NCBI RefSeq assembly: GCF_051857545.1
Contig: NZ_JBPZHB010000002.1
Span: 186,001 to 250,000, forward strand
DNA length: 64,000 nt
Origin: Larkinella sp051857545
Lineage (GTDB): Bacteria > Bacteroidota > Bacteroidia > Cytophagales > Spirosomataceae
Direction: 5' to 3'
Shown here: positions 26,693 to 35,619 of the stretch, piece after piece
Position numbering within the stretch: the first letter of the stretch is position 1
Layout of the letters: each line of letters begins with the position of its first letter
Notes under the pieces: generated by a model
The model's database searches: none
What the model was told of the DNA's origin: nothing
Seen by the model: the letters and a program-made list of their open reading frames with translations, nothing else
Translations under genes and position numbers: made by a program

Positions 26693-27941
26693 CCCTATAT
26701 TTCCGCTGAAAATACCCGAAAGAAACGACGATCAAAACGCCGTAGACCACGGAAATCACATAGGCCGAGTAGATGAAAAAATCGAGGAAACTGATGTTCG
26801 GCTGGCCGAAGTTTTTATACAACACGACTGCGACACTTCCCATATAGCCGTAATAATCCGCCAGGGTCACGATGAAGCCCACCGTGCTCACGTAGCGGAA
26901 CGACGCTACCAACCGCTCGAAATACAGCCCGTTGCACGGCACGTAAGCGCCGTAAAGTCCCAGCCCCACCAGCGTAAACCAGGCTCCCGGCGACAGGATG
27001 CCCTGCTGAAAAAGCCAGGTACTGGCGCCAATCAGCACCGCCGACAACAGCATCACGATGTTGATCAGCCGGAACGCCAGAAAGTTGTCTTTGATGAGCT
27101 GTAAGGCCCCCATGACGATCAGAATCCCGAACGCGACCGTGGTTTCCGTTTTGGTAAACACGCCCGGATTGGTAATGCCAACGGCCGAAAGAATTTCGGG
27201 GGCAAAATTATCGCGGAAATCCCGGAAGGCCGATAGCAGCACGTAGGAGACGATCAGCGTGGTGAGCCCCACCGAAAAAGTCTGGAGAAAATGCCGCCGT
27301 TCGGTCTGGTTCATCGGTCGCCGTTCAGTGCGGAGGTCGCGGTCTTCGGGCGAAGGCGGAGGGAGGAGTGTCATCATCCAGACCGAAACCAGCAACGGTA
27401 CGACAAACAGCAGACCCGTGACGAAGGGAAGCCAGAACTCCGAAATGCCCCAGGCACTCCGGATGGTCAGGGCGACGGTTTTGACAAATCCCGACGCAAA
27501 GATGAACGAGGCCGTCAGTCCGGCAACGAGGGCGTCGGTTTGCCGCCGGCCTTCCAGAAAACCCAGCATGATGCCGTAAACCATGCCCAGCGGCAAGCCG
27601 TTCAGGAACAGAAAAACGATGTTGTAGGGGGGCGGAGTCAGCGCAAAACCGAGCAACGCCAGTTCAGCCAAACCAATAAAAATCAGGATGTACAGCGCGC
27701 GTTGCGCCGGTTTCATCTCCGACACGACCTTCACGCCAATCCGTTTGGAAACCGCATAGCCCAGCACCTGCGCCGTGATGAGCCAAATTTTGTAGCTGAT
27801 GCCGGCGTAACTCATGCCCTCGAAAATGACGGCCGTAATGCCTTTCCGGAACGCATACATGCAGGCGTAGGTGCAAAACGCAGCGACTGCGCCGAAAGCA
27901 ATGAAGAAGATCGGGTTTCGTAAAATGGATTTGTTGAGCAT
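26652..27941 (-). CDS. DUF5690 family multi-pass membrane protein (MFS-like)
   Basis: 429 aa from the ATG at 27941; the frame extends six codons further to a GTG. About 12 hydrophobic segments and an MFS-like layout: FGAVAAFCTYACMYAFRKGI near the N-terminus, FLNGLPLGMVYGIMLGFLEGRR in the middle and LADYYGYMGSVAVVLYKNFG toward the end. It resembles the DUF5690 family of Bacteroidota, whose substrate is unknown. The terminal residues VVSQRVAEDVRV are encoded by the edge of the intergenic inverted repeat, so the C-terminus may have been reshaped by repeat growth. Confidence 0.82.
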   Translation of the reverse strand: MLNKSILRNPIFFIAFGAVAAFCTYACMYAFRKGITAVIFEGMSYAGISYKIWLITAQVLGYAVSKRIGVKVVSEMKPAQRALYILIFIGLAELALLGFALTPPPYNIVFLFLNGLPLGMVYGIMLGFLEGRRQTDALVAGLTASFIFASGFVKTVALTIRSAWGISEFWLPFVTGLLFVVPLLVSVWMMTLLPPPSPEDRDLRTERRPMNQTERRHFLQTFSVGLTTLIVSYVLLSAFRDFRDNFAPEILSAVGITNPGVFTKTETTVAFGILIVMGALQLIKDNFLAFRLINIVMLLSAVLIGASTWLFQQGILSPGAWFTLVGLGLYGAYVPCNGLYFERLVASFRYVSTVGFIVTLADYYGYMGSVAVVLYKNFGQPNISFLDFFIYSAYVISVVYGVLIVVSFGYFQRKYRAVVSQRVAEDVRV

Positions 27942-28149
27942 TCGGGTAGCTTTGATCACAAATTACACAGGATTTATGAATAGAATACGCGCCGGAACCT
28001 AAAAATCAAAATTCGGCAGACTTCCCGGCCTATGCGGTTTTTTGGTATTAAGATTGTGTACATAAAGACAGAAAACTGTATACCGAAGTGGGTCACTCTT
28101 TCGTATATATTCTTAAATTCACGTTAGTCTCCACCTGAATACAACCGAT

Positions 28150-28707
28150 ATGAGCGCACAACCGATCACCAATGGATGTCTGCTGATCGCTGAACCGTTT
28201 CTGGGCGATCCGAATTTTGAACGAAGTGTCGTGCTGGTGTGCGACCATAACGAGGAGGGCACGTTCGGGCTGGTTCTGAACCAGATTGCGCAGGTGAAAC
28301 TGAACGACGTGCTGACTGATGAAATGTACCACGATTATTCGCTGTATGTCGGCGGGCCGGTGCAGCAAAACACCCTGCACTACATTCACCGGCTGGGGCA
28401 CACGGTGGACGAATCCATCGAATTGCCCAACGGCCTCTACTGGAGCGGTAATTTCGACCGGTTGCGGCAACTCATCAACGCCGGTGCGGTGAAAGAATCC
28501 GACGTCCGTTTTTTTGTCGGCTATTCCGGCTGGTCGGGGGGGCAATTGGCCGATGAAATGGCCCAGAATGCCTGGATTGTGACCCAGGCCGACTCAAGCT
28601 ATATCTTCGATACGCCCTCCGACCAGTTCTGGCGGGGCATTCTGCGCCAGATGGGCGGGCAATACCGGGTGCTCTCGCATTACCCCGTCGATCCGCGGCT
28701 GAATTGA
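28150..28707 (+). CDS. YqgE/AlgH family protein
   Basis: 185 aa with the family pattern: NGCLLIAEPFLGDPNFERSVVLVCDHNEEGTFGLVLN at the N-terminus (cited in part), YVGGPVQQNTLHYIH, and FVGYSGWSGGQLADEM toward the C-terminus. There is no signal peptide. YqgE/AlgH proteins are widespread in Gram-negative bacteria; their molecular role is not settled. The gene is divergent from DUF5690 and followed by an inverted repeat. No operon partner is evident. Confidence 0.94.
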   Translation: MSAQPITNGCLLIAEPFLGDPNFERSVVLVCDHNEEGTFGLVLNQIAQVKLNDVLTDEMYHDYSLYVGGPVQQNTLHYIHRLGHTVDESIELPNGLYWSGNFDRLRQLINAGAVKESDVRFFVGYSGWSGGQLADEMAQNAWIVTQADSSYIFDTPSDQFWRGILRQMGGQYRVLSHYPVDPRLN

Positions 28708-28714
28708 TTCAGGG

Positions 28715-28806
28715 TAGACAAGAGAGATAAGACAAGAGAGTAAAGACTATATTCCTGAAAACCGACGATTCTACTCTTTACTCTCTTGTCTCATCTCTCT
28801 TGTCTA
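28715..28806. repeat. 35-bp near-perfect inverted repeat (GACAAGAGAG type)
   Basis: 28715-28749 pairs with 28772-28806 with only two mismatches; the arms consist of repeated GACAAGAGAG-like words, and a third partial copy of the right arm follows to about 28826. It starts 8 bases after the yqgE stop, so it probably ends that transcript. A smaller hairpin GCCCGAA/TTCGGGC is at 28844-28859. Confidence 0.85.
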
Positions 28807-28951
28807 TCGTCTCTTGTCTATTCTCTTAATTTTTGTGAAAATGGCCCGAAACTTCGGGCTCTACCCGTAAGATAACTGAATTTCTCCCGTTATTTGTCTG
28901 CCGGTTCGCGCTCTTAGGGGTGAACGGATTTGTTTATTTCTCCAAAACCGT

Positions 28952-29533
28952 ATGTTGAAAGTCAGACTACTTATATTGGTGGCGTTTTTGTTCGCTTCGT
29001 TTGCTTCATTTGCTCAGCTTCAGGGTGTATTTGGTATAAAAGCCGGTGCCAGTTCGTCCATCACCGCGCAGGAAGGCATTACCCCGTATATTTCCCGCTA
29101 CAAAACCGCCTTTCATCTGGGTGGGGTGTACCGCCTTCGCTACAAACGCTTCGTGGCACAGCCGGAAGTATTGTATTCCATCAAAGGAGGAACCTTCAAA
29201 CGTCTGGGTGTCAATCCGCAAACGATCCGGAATAATTACAACTACCTGAGTGTTCCACTGATGCTGGGCTGGATTCCCACCGAAGGCGTTGTGCTCCAGG
29301 CCGGGCCAGAGTTCAGCTACGCCATCGACACGCCCTACGGCCCCGGAAAGAAGCAGGATACCGGTATTGCCATTGGTGCCCACTACGATTTTCTGGACAT
29401 GGCCGAAAAATTCAGTTTGAACCTCCGGTATATTCACGGATTGAACAACGTCTCCAACAGTTCCATTGTCGAATACCGCAACCGGACATTTCAGGTTTCG
29501 ATCATCTATAATTTTTACAAGAAAAAGAAGTGA
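28952..29533 (+). CDS. Outer-membrane beta-barrel protein (PorT-like porin family)
   Basis: 193 aa with a signal peptide (MLKVRLLILVAFLFASFASFAQ). The mature part shows alternating beta-strand patterns of a small barrel: FGIKAGASSS, GVYRLRYKRFVAQPEVLYS, YLSVPLMLGW, LQAGPEFSYAI, FSLNLRYIHGLNNV and a terminal FQVSIIYNFYKKKK. This matches the PorT/outer-membrane beta-barrel family common in Bacteroidota, probably an eight-stranded barrel. The family is structural or secretion related; no specific role can be assigned. It is monocistronic as far as visible. Confidence 0.88.
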   Translation: MLKVRLLILVAFLFASFASFAQLQGVFGIKAGASSSITAQEGITPYISRYKTAFHLGGVYRLRYKRFVAQPEVLYSIKGGTFKRLGVNPQTIRNNYNYLSVPLMLGWIPTEGVVLQAGPEFSYAIDTPYGPGKKQDTGIAIGAHYDFLDMAEKFSLNLRYIHGLNNVSNSSIVEYRNRTFQVSIIYNFYKKKK

Positions 29534-29662
29534 GAGAGGGGAGGGTTTGTTCTTTTTCGACCTTGTATAAGCACGAATTGAAAAACGAGGCAAACAGTAG
29601 CTGCTCTGATTGGTTATCCTGAAGACAATCAATTTCTTTTTTCACCTGAAAAGAGCAGTAGC

Positions 29663-29929
29663 ATGGCAGAGAAGAGCAAAGAGGAGATCGAAGCCAAAAA
29701 GGCAATTGGTCCGGCTGGACTGGCCAACCAGTCGGCAAACGGAACCAGCGGGCCCGGAAGCCAGTTTCCGGATGAAGAGATTCAGGACATTGCCCCGACC
29801 GACATCGAAGACCGGTACCTGGACGGCGATGAAGACCGTACAGCCGCTAATGTCCGCGAGACGCACCCAAATCGCAACCGGGACGGTAAACCCCAAATCG
29901 ACAAGCCTTCCTACGGAGGAGGACACTAG
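29663..29929 (+). CDS. Small acidic hydrophilic protein, unknown function (88 aa)
   Basis: The 88-aa product is rich in Asp, Glu, Asn and Pro with no hydrophobic segment (for example IAPTDIEDRYLDGDEDRT and a final PSYGGGH), so it is probably disordered and soluble. I do not recognise a family. Coding status is supported by the strong bidirectional terminator immediately after its stop and by coherent composition. It may be a stress-type hydrophilic protein, but that is speculation. Confidence 0.66.
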   Translation: MAEKSKEEIEAKKAIGPAGLANQSANGTSGPGSQFPDEEIQDIAPTDIEDRYLDGDEDRTAANVRETHPNRNRDGKPQIDKPSYGGGH

Positions 29930-29936
29930 AGGATAT

Positions 29937-29971
29937 GAAAAAACCGGGCACTGAAACCGCCCGGTTTTTTC
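29937..29971. terminator. Bidirectional intrinsic terminator
   Basis: GAAAAAACCGGGC (29937-29949) pairs perfectly with GCCCGGTTTTTTC (29959-29971) around 9 bases. A-run and T-run flank the GC stem, so it works in both directions between the convergent 88-aa gene and NYN-domain gene. Confidence 0.9.
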
Positions 29972-29979
29972 ATAAACTG

Positions 29980-30807
29980 CTAGGATTTTACCCGCACATA
30001 CACAAGTTTAAAATTTCCCTTTCCGGTTTCCCGCTCGTCAATTTCGAACTGGTCGATGCTTTTCAACAGCGGAACCAGCTTTTTAAAACCGTAATTGCGG
30101 GGGTCGAAGTCGGCCTGTTTTTTGGGTAAGAGATTCCCGAGTTCGCCCAGAAACGCCCAACCGGATTCGTCGGCCAGGTCGTTGATGCTATCGGCAATCA
30201 TCTTGATGACGTCTTTGTTTACCTTGCCAATCGCTTCGGGTTCCACAACGGCAATCGGCTCCGGTTCTTTCGCCGGTTTTACCGGGACCTCAACGGGCCT
30301 TGGCGTGGCTTTTTTCCGGGAACGGGTTTTGGCAGTCGCCGGTACGAGAACGGGAACGTGCTCGTTTTTTTTCAGGATTTCGAGGTAAATGAATTTATTA
30401 CAGGCGGAGATAAACGGCGTTGGCGTTTTCTTTTCGCCGATGCCAAACACTTTCATCCCGGCTTCGCGCAGGCGGGTGGCCAGACGTGTGAAATCGCTGT
30501 CGCTCGAAACAATGCAAAACCCATCGACCCGCCCGGTATACAGAATGTCCATCGCATCGATGATCATGGCCGAGTCTGTCGCGTTCTTGCCGGTGGTATA
30601 GCTGTATTGCTGAATGGGCGTGATTGCATTTTCGAGCAGCACGGTTTTCCAGCCGGCTACGGTCGGTTTGGTCCAGTCGGCATAAATGCGTTTAAACGTC
30701 GGCGTTCCGTATTTGGCAATTTCTTCCAGCATACCCCGGACGTTGGAATAAGGCACATTGTCGGCGTCGATCAATACCGCAAGTCGGAGGTCAATGGCGG
30801 TTTCCAT
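29980..30807 (-). CDS. NYN-domain (PIN-like) protein with C-terminal OST-HTH/LOTUS domain
   Basis: 275 aa from the ATG at 30807 (METAIDLRLAVLIDADNVPY); an in-frame extension upstream lacks domain character. Residues about 8-150 are a NYN nuclease-like domain with acidic residues in LIDADN, TGKNATDSAMIIDAMD and VSSDSDFTRLATRLRE. A Pro/Lys/Arg-rich linker (about 155-195) leads to a LOTUS/OST-HTH domain (about 200-275; LGELGNLLPKKQADFDPRNYG). The family (LabA/YaeO-type NYN proteins) is thought to act on RNA. The RNA target here is unknown. Confidence 0.9.
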   Translation of the reverse strand: METAIDLRLAVLIDADNVPYSNVRGMLEEIAKYGTPTFKRIYADWTKPTVAGWKTVLLENAITPIQQYSYTTGKNATDSAMIIDAMDILYTGRVDGFCIVSSDSDFTRLATRLREAGMKVFGIGEKKTPTPFISACNKFIYLEILKKNEHVPVLVPATAKTRSRKKATPRPVEVPVKPAKEPEPIAVVEPEAIGKVNKDVIKMIADSINDLADESGWAFLGELGNLLPKKQADFDPRNYGFKKLVPLLKSIDQFEIDERETGKGNFKLVYVRVKS

Positions 30808-30881
30808 GGATTTTTCGGTTGGAAGCGGGCTATAGTGAATCGATAATCCGGCAACTTTACCGAAAATTATGCAGAAGTCAA

Positions 30882-30912
30882 CCTCACCGGACAAGCTTCT
30901 TGCCCGGTGAGG
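30882..30912. terminator. Stem-loop between ytxH-like and NYN genes
   Basis: CCTCACCGGaCAAG (30882-30895) pairs with CTTGcCCGGTGAGG (30899-30912) with one mismatch and a 3-nt loop. It lies just after the stop of the minus-strand YtxH gene, as expected for a terminator, but no U-run follows. Confidence 0.5.
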
Positions 30913-30918
30913 AAGGAA

Positions 30919-31179
30919 TTACGCGGTTTTACTCTCTTTCGGCTCTTCCGTGTGACTTTTGAATTTGGTGGCGATATCGTCGTAGGCAGCATCGACTTTC
31001 CGCTTGAGGCTTTTGACGGAATGGTTGTATTCATCTTTCAGGTCTTCCAGATAATCCTCTCCCTTTTCCCGGATCTTTCTGCGGACCTTTTCCCCTTTTT
31101 CCGGTGCAAACAAGATGCCCAGGGCCACACCGGCGGTGGCTGCCAGCAAAACGCTCAAGATTACTTTTTCGGTTTTCAT
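30919..31179 (-). CDS. YtxH domain-containing small membrane-associated protein
   Basis: 86 aa from the ATG at 31179; a TTG three codons upstream is also in frame. A single N-terminal hydrophobic helix (VILSVLLAATAGVALGILFAP) is followed by EKGEKVRRKIREKGEDY and an amphipathic, coiled-coil-like tail, which is the YtxH pattern. Relatives are annotated as general-stress or gas-vesicle-like proteins; biochemical function is unknown. No neighbour indicates a specific pathway. Confidence 0.85.
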   Translation of the reverse strand: MKTEKVILSVLLAATAGVALGILFAPEKGEKVRRKIREKGEDYLEDLKDEYNHSVKSLKRKVDAAYDDIATKFKSHTEEPKESKTA

Positions 31180-31299
31180 GGTGTACAATGGTACGGTTTG
31201 TAATGATTACTGAATTCGATTTACAAAACTAAACGGATACAAAGTAGCGGAAACTGATCGATATTGGGCATAAAACTGAAAATTATCACCTCTGACGGG

Positions 31300-31602
31300 C
31301 TACAGTGCCATGCCTTCAATCAGCAGAACCCGTTCAATCGACTGGTCTTTCAACGCCAGATACTGCTGGCGTTGCGGATCATCACGGTACGCTTCAAAGT
31401 CGGCCTTCGTTGGAAACGTGACGAGGTGAAGTTCGTACGGACGGCCCAGCGTGGTCGCGATCACCGCCGATTGGGGTGGCCGGACCCGGTAAAGCAATTC
31501 GCCCCCATACTGATCGAGTAAGGGCAAAACGTGCTCTTCGAAGGCGTGAAAAATCGTTTCCTGCCCCGGTTTCACAAACAGAATCTGGGTGTAATACAGC
31601 AT
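31300..31602 (-). CDS. DUF1330-like / dimeric alpha-beta barrel protein (100 aa)
   Basis: The 100-aa product has the ferredoxin-like pattern of DUF1330/ABM-type monomers: MLYYTQILFVKPGQE (strand), FEEHVLPLLDQYGGELLYRV, HLVTFPTKADFEAYRDDPQRQQY and a final RVLLIEG. The motif FPTKADFEAYRDDPQRQ is typical. These small dimeric proteins vary in function and no substrate can be proposed. It starts 3 bases after the end of lepB on the same strand, so the two are probably co-transcribed. Confidence 0.8.
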   Translation of the reverse strand: MLYYTQILFVKPGQETIFHAFEEHVLPLLDQYGGELLYRVRPPQSAVIATTLGRPYELHLVTFPTKADFEAYRDDPQRQQYLALKDQSIERVLLIEGMAL

Positions 31603-31605
31603 GGT

Positions 31606-32763
31606 TTATTCAATTAATCGGAACAACCGGTTCCAACGGATTTTAGTCCAAACCGTCGACGGGTCGGGGTCGATCGACATCCAGACGAAAACCGCCTTGC
31701 CAACGATGTGATTCTCCGGCACAAAACCCCAGTAGCGCGAATCGTCGGAGTTGTGGCGGTTGTCGCCCATCATGAAATAATAATCCTGTTTGAAGGTATA
31801 CGACGTGATCGGCTGACCGTTGATCGTGAGGCTGTTCGCAGTCATTTCCACCTTCTCATTGCTTTCGTGGCGGTTAATCAGCGTGCCATAAATCGCGAGG
31901 GTTTGTGGGTTGATCGGGACGGTTTGTCCTTTTTTCGGAACCATCAGCGGACCAAAATTGTCGCGGTTCCAGGCATACGCCGAGCCGCCGTAAATGCCCG
32001 GAGCGAGTTGCCCGGCGGGTTCCGTCATTCGCTCGATTCCCTTCACCCAGTCCAGTTCTTTCAGTTTGGCAATGACCTCCGGCGTGGTCGTGACGCTGTA
32101 GCCCACCAGCATGGAAGCCTTCGTGGCTTCGTTGTATTCTTCGATGGGTTGCCAGTTGATAAATGGCCCTTCTGCCGATTTGTAATCGTTGATGATGTTG
32201 TATTTCCGGAAAAACCGCTCGTTCAGCACCTCCGTCGTTCTCATGAAATAACTGGTTTCGGCCCGAACCGGCGTTGGAAACACCTTCCCATTGACGTAAA
32301 CCTGCTCCTGCCGGATTTCGAGTTGGTCACCCGGAATACCGATGCAGCGCTTGATGAGGTTGGTTCGCAAATCCATCGGATAGTCCGGTTCGCCAGCTTT
32401 GGGCGGGGGGAAATTGAACACCACGACATCACCGTTTTTTACGGTCGTAAAACCGGGTAGCCGATACGTTGGCAATTGAATCAGGTCGCTGTACGACGGT
32501 ATTTCCGTCCCCCAGATCTTCTGGTGGGTGAGGGGCACCTGCAAAGGCGTCTGGGGCGTTCGGGAACCGTAGTGTAGTTTACTGACAAACAGGAAATCGC
32601 CCACCAGCAGGCTGTTCTCCATCGACGGCGTCGGAATGGCATAGGCTTCAAAGGTCAGAAACCGGATTAGCGTCGCGGCAATCACCGCAAACAAAATCGA
32701 ATCGAGCCATTCCCGCAGGAACGATTTTTTAGGTTTGGTGGGCTTGGTTTGGGCGTTGCGCAT
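31606..32763 (-). CDS. lepB: Signal peptidase I (large Bacteroidota type)
   Basis: 385 aa. One N-terminal membrane helix (about 22-42) leads directly to the catalytic serine in IPTPSMENSLLVGD (Ser47). The general-base lysine is in NLIKRCIGIPGDQLEI (Lys138), and MMGDNRHNSDDSRYWGFVP is the conserved box E near residue 335. It removes signal peptides from exported proteins at the inner membrane. The extra 190 residues between boxes D and E are usual for this phylum. The next gene, a DUF1330-like ORF, starts 3 bases downstream. Confidence 0.95.
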   Translation of the reverse strand: MRNAQTKPTKPKKSFLREWLDSILFAVIAATLIRFLTFEAYAIPTPSMENSLLVGDFLFVSKLHYGSRTPQTPLQVPLTHQKIWGTEIPSYSDLIQLPTYRLPGFTTVKNGDVVVFNFPPPKAGEPDYPMDLRTNLIKRCIGIPGDQLEIRQEQVYVNGKVFPTPVRAETSYFMRTTEVLNERFFRKYNIINDYKSAEGPFINWQPIEEYNEATKASMLVGYSVTTTPEVIAKLKELDWVKGIERMTEPAGQLAPGIYGGSAYAWNRDNFGPLMVPKKGQTVPINPQTLAIYGTLINRHESNEKVEMTANSLTINGQPITSYTFKQDYYFMMGDNRHNSDDSRYWGFVPENHIVGKAVFVWMSIDPDPSTVWTKIRWNRLFRLIE

Positions 32764-32951
32764 GAGTTGGCAGAATCTGAGGTTACGAATCGTTACCGGG
32801 CATACGATCAGGGCGCAATCGGGTACCCCGAATAACCGCCATCATCATTCGGGCAAAGTAAGAAGCAACCGTTTAGGACGGTTTATTTTTTACAGGGGAG
32901 GTTGTCTGCTTTGCTGAATGGTGGGGCTGGTCTTGACCAGCATAATTAAAG

Positions 32952-35360
32952 CTATTCCGATTTCAAACTCTTCACCGGATTCATCAACGCGGCTTTGATA
33001 CTCTGGAACGAAACCGTCGCAAAGGCAATCGCGATGGCGGTGACCGCCGTCAGGACGAAAACCCACGGGCTGATGCTGGTTCGGTACACGAAGCCTTCCA
33101 GCCATTGATTCATCACCCACCACGCCACCGGCGACGCCAGCACGAGGGCAATCAGAACCAGCTTCAGCAGATCTTTGGAAAGTAGCGTCACCAGTCCGGG
33201 TGTCGAGGCACCCAGCACCTTGCGGATGCCAATTTCTTTGGTGCGCTGTTCGGCCATGAACATCGACAAACCGAACAAACCGAGGCAGGAAATCAGGATG
33301 TCAACACCGGCGAAAATACCGAAGAGTTGTTGCTGCGTTTGCTCGGTGGTATAAAGCCGCCCAAACCGCTGATCCAGAAACTCATAGGAAAAGGGCTGGC
33401 TGGAAAACCGCCGTTTCCAGACGGACTCGATGTGCGCCAGGGCCGTCTGCAAACCGGCCCCACCCGCCACGTGAACCGAAATCCAGTTGTGCTGCTCGGG
33501 CAGCATAAACATCGCAATGGGAGGGATGGCCTGGCGGAGGGATTCAAAGTGAAAATCTTTGGTGACGCCCACCACCTGACCGCGTCGTTGGCCGTAGCCA
33601 AACGGTTTCCCAATGGCCTGCTCGGGGTTTTTCCAGCCCAACATGCGGGCTGCGGTTTCGTTCAGAATAAAAGCCGCCGTGTCATCCGTGGTGTAGGCGC
33701 GGGAGAAGTTTCGCCCGGCCGCCATTTTCATGTTGTAGGTGGGAATAAAATCGTGATCGATCGATAAGGCCTTGAGAATCACTTTGGAAGGTGCCATGCT
33801 GTCGCCTTTGGCCACGTAGGCATCCCAGGAATCCAGCAGCCGCCCCGACGGAATCCGCGATGACTGTCCCACTTCCAAAACCGATGTGTTGCTCTTTAAC
33901 TCCTGCTTCAGCGCTTCGGCATTGACCGTCGAATCCTCCACCGTCCGCAGCAAAACGATCTGGTCTTTCTGGTATCCCAGTTTGTAGTTTCGAATGTAAT
34001 CCATCTGGTTGTAGACCACCATCGTGCTGATAATGAGCACGACCGCAATGGCAAACTGGGTCACCACCAGCGCCTGCCGGAACCGCCCCGTCCGCATGGC
34101 CGAGGCAATTTTCCCTTTCAGCACGCTGATGGGTTGAAACGAAGTCAGGAAGAAAGCCGGGTAACTCCCCGACACCAGACCCGTTAACAGCGTGACGCCG
34201 GCCACGATGCCCAGAAAAACCGGGTGCGTCAACTGATCCAGCGTCAGTTGCTTTTGGGTGAAGTCATTGAGGAAAGGCAGACACAAAACGACCAGAACCA
34301 CCGCCAGACTCAACGCAAAAACCACCAGCATAATGGATTCGCTCAGAAACTGGCCCACGAGTTGACTCCGGTGAGCGCCCACCACTTTTCGCATCCCGAC
34401 TTCCTTTGCCCGACCCGCCGAACGGGCTGTTGCCAGATTCATGTAGTTAATGCAGGCAATGAGCAGAATGAACAGGCCAATGGCCGAAAACATGTAGACA
34501 TAGCGAATATCGCCATCGGCCTCCAGCGCATCGTCCGTGTCGGAGCGGAGGTGAATATCGGTCAATTTTTGCAGGTTCAGAACCGAATACGTCGATGCTT
34601 TGGGTTCGATCCGGCGGTTTTGAAACGCCGGAAACGCCTTGACCAATTTATCCGGATCAGTGCCCTTGGCCAGCAAAACATACGTTAGAAACGAGTTGTT
34701 GCCCCAATTGGTCCGCAGGCTTTCGGCGCCGTAAACCCGGTTGTCGTTCAGCGTGTTGAACGAGATCAGAAAATCCGGACGAATGTGCGACTGCGATGGT
34801 AAAGGTTCAAAAACGCCCGTCACCATCAATTCAAACTGGTTGTTGCTCCGCAGGCTTTTTCCCATCGGCGATTCCTTCCCGAAATATTTCTCCGCCATGG
34901 GCCGCGACAGCATGATGGAAAACGGTTGCGCCAGGGCCTGCACCGGATTCCCGCTGATTACCTTGAAATCCAGCACGTTAAAAATCGCTTCTTCGGCAAA
35001 AAGCACCCGGCTTTCGTTGTAGGTGTGCTCACCGTATTTGAGCAACGAGCTGGTACTGAGGGTCCGAACGACCTCTTCGGCCTGCGGAAAATCCTGTTTG
35101 ATCAGTGGACCGAACGGAGGAGCCACGGTGCCGAGTTTCAGCTCGACGGTGCCGTCATTGGCATTGAGAAAGGTGCGCAAAACCCGGTAGGTCCGGTCGG
35201 CTTTGGTATTGAAACGGTCGAAACTAACTTCGTCGCGGACGTAGAGGGCGATCAGCAGGAAGCAGGCCAGTCCGATGGCCACACCGACTATGTTGATAAA
35301 GCCGAATGTTTTGTGTTTCAGCAAATTGCGAAACGCAATTTTTAGGTAATTGCTCAGCAT
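32952..35360 (-). CDS. FtsX/MacB-type ABC transporter permease, paralogue 1
   Basis: 802 aa. Order: N-terminal membrane helix (FGFINIVGVAIGLACFLLIAL), periplasmic MacB-type core (about 45-245), FtsX domain with three helices (about 285-420, including ARSAGRAKEVGMRKVVGAH), a further helix near 430-450, a second periplasmic core, then a C-terminal FtsX domain with AEQRTKEIGIRKVLGA and the ending ALMNPVKSLKSE. It is thus an internally duplicated permease. No ATPase gene is adjacent. Its upstream region (to 35513) holds a promoter-like box and palindrome shared with paralogue 6. Confidence 0.92.
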   Translation of the reverse strand: MLSNYLKIAFRNLLKHKTFGFINIVGVAIGLACFLLIALYVRDEVSFDRFNTKADRTYRVLRTFLNANDGTVELKLGTVAPPFGPLIKQDFPQAEEVVRTLSTSSLLKYGEHTYNESRVLFAEEAIFNVLDFKVISGNPVQALAQPFSIMLSRPMAEKYFGKESPMGKSLRSNNQFELMVTGVFEPLPSQSHIRPDFLISFNTLNDNRVYGAESLRTNWGNNSFLTYVLLAKGTDPDKLVKAFPAFQNRRIEPKASTYSVLNLQKLTDIHLRSDTDDALEADGDIRYVYMFSAIGLFILLIACINYMNLATARSAGRAKEVGMRKVVGAHRSQLVGQFLSESIMLVVFALSLAVVLVVLCLPFLNDFTQKQLTLDQLTHPVFLGIVAGVTLLTGLVSGSYPAFFLTSFQPISVLKGKIASAMRTGRFRQALVVTQFAIAVVLIISTMVVYNQMDYIRNYKLGYQKDQIVLLRTVEDSTVNAEALKQELKSNTSVLEVGQSSRIPSGRLLDSWDAYVAKGDSMAPSKVILKALSIDHDFIPTYNMKMAAGRNFSRAYTTDDTAAFILNETAARMLGWKNPEQAIGKPFGYGQRRGQVVGVTKDFHFESLRQAIPPIAMFMLPEQHNWISVHVAGGAGLQTALAHIESVWKRRFSSQPFSYEFLDQRFGRLYTTEQTQQQLFGIFAGVDILISCLGLFGLSMFMAEQRTKEIGIRKVLGASTPGLVTLLSKDLLKLVLIALVLASPVAWWVMNQWLEGFVYRTSISPWVFVLTAVTAIAIAFATVSFQSIKAALMNPVKSLKSE

Positions 35361-35406
35361 AAGGTTCGTCGTTCACTGTCCGTACAAGGCACGTTTTCAG
35401 AATGCT

Positions 35407-35419
35407 CAAACTGTATACC
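35407..35419 (-). promoter_or_regulatory. Promoter-like -7 box upstream of permease 1
   Basis: Read on the minus strand this is GGTATACAGTTTG, resembling the Bacteroidota -7 element (TA-few bases-TTTG). It ends 46 bases before the permease ATG. The paralogue at 53840-56215 has GGTATATCATTTG at the same distance. The spacer in the box is one base longer than the usual TAnnTTTG. Confidence 0.55.
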
Positions 35420-35473
35420 ATAAAACGCAATGATCTGATTTTAAGGAATTTATGGTCTGACGATGAGTCCATT

Positions 35474-35513
35474 TGTCCGTTTACGGACGGTTGGCCGTTC
35501 GCTGGCGGACAGG
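35474..35513. promoter_or_regulatory. TGTCCG/CGGACA palindromic operator-like element upstream of permease 1
   Basis: It starts with the perfect palindrome GTCCGTTTACGGAC (35475-35488) and ends CGGACAGG (35506-35513). The outer TGTCCG and CGGACA are themselves complementary, giving nested dyads. It begins 114 bases before the permease start codon, about 55 bp upstream of the -7-like box, a position that suits an activator. A near-identical element lies at 56329-56367. One more half-site, TGTCCGT, is at 35377-35383. Confidence 0.65.
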
Positions 35514-35521
35514 AAAAAGAG

Positions 35522-35619
35522 GTTATTTCGCAGAGTTTATCAGAGGAAATCAGAGTTAAGCAGAGTTTTATTTTTCTCTGATAAACTCTGATTTCCTCTG
35601 ATAAACTCTGCGAAATAAC
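35522..35619. repeat. 44-bp inverted decamer repeat (CAGAGTTTAT type)
   Basis: 35522-35565 pairs with 35576-35619 with three mismatches and a T-rich 10-nt loop. Each arm is built of decamers such as CAGAGTTTAT, CAGAGGAAAT and CAGAGTTAAG after a common GTTATTTCG edge. The right arm ends exactly at the stop codon (35620-35622) of permease 2. It probably terminates that transcript. The edge sequence is shared with the repeats at 26533 and 45878. Confidence 0.9.

Noticed and set aside
28844..28859. Hairpin GCCCGAA/TTCGGGC as a terminator or riboswitch element
   Set aside because: There is no T-run and no conserved aptamer around it; the 35-bp inverted repeat just upstream already fits the terminator position, so I assign no function.
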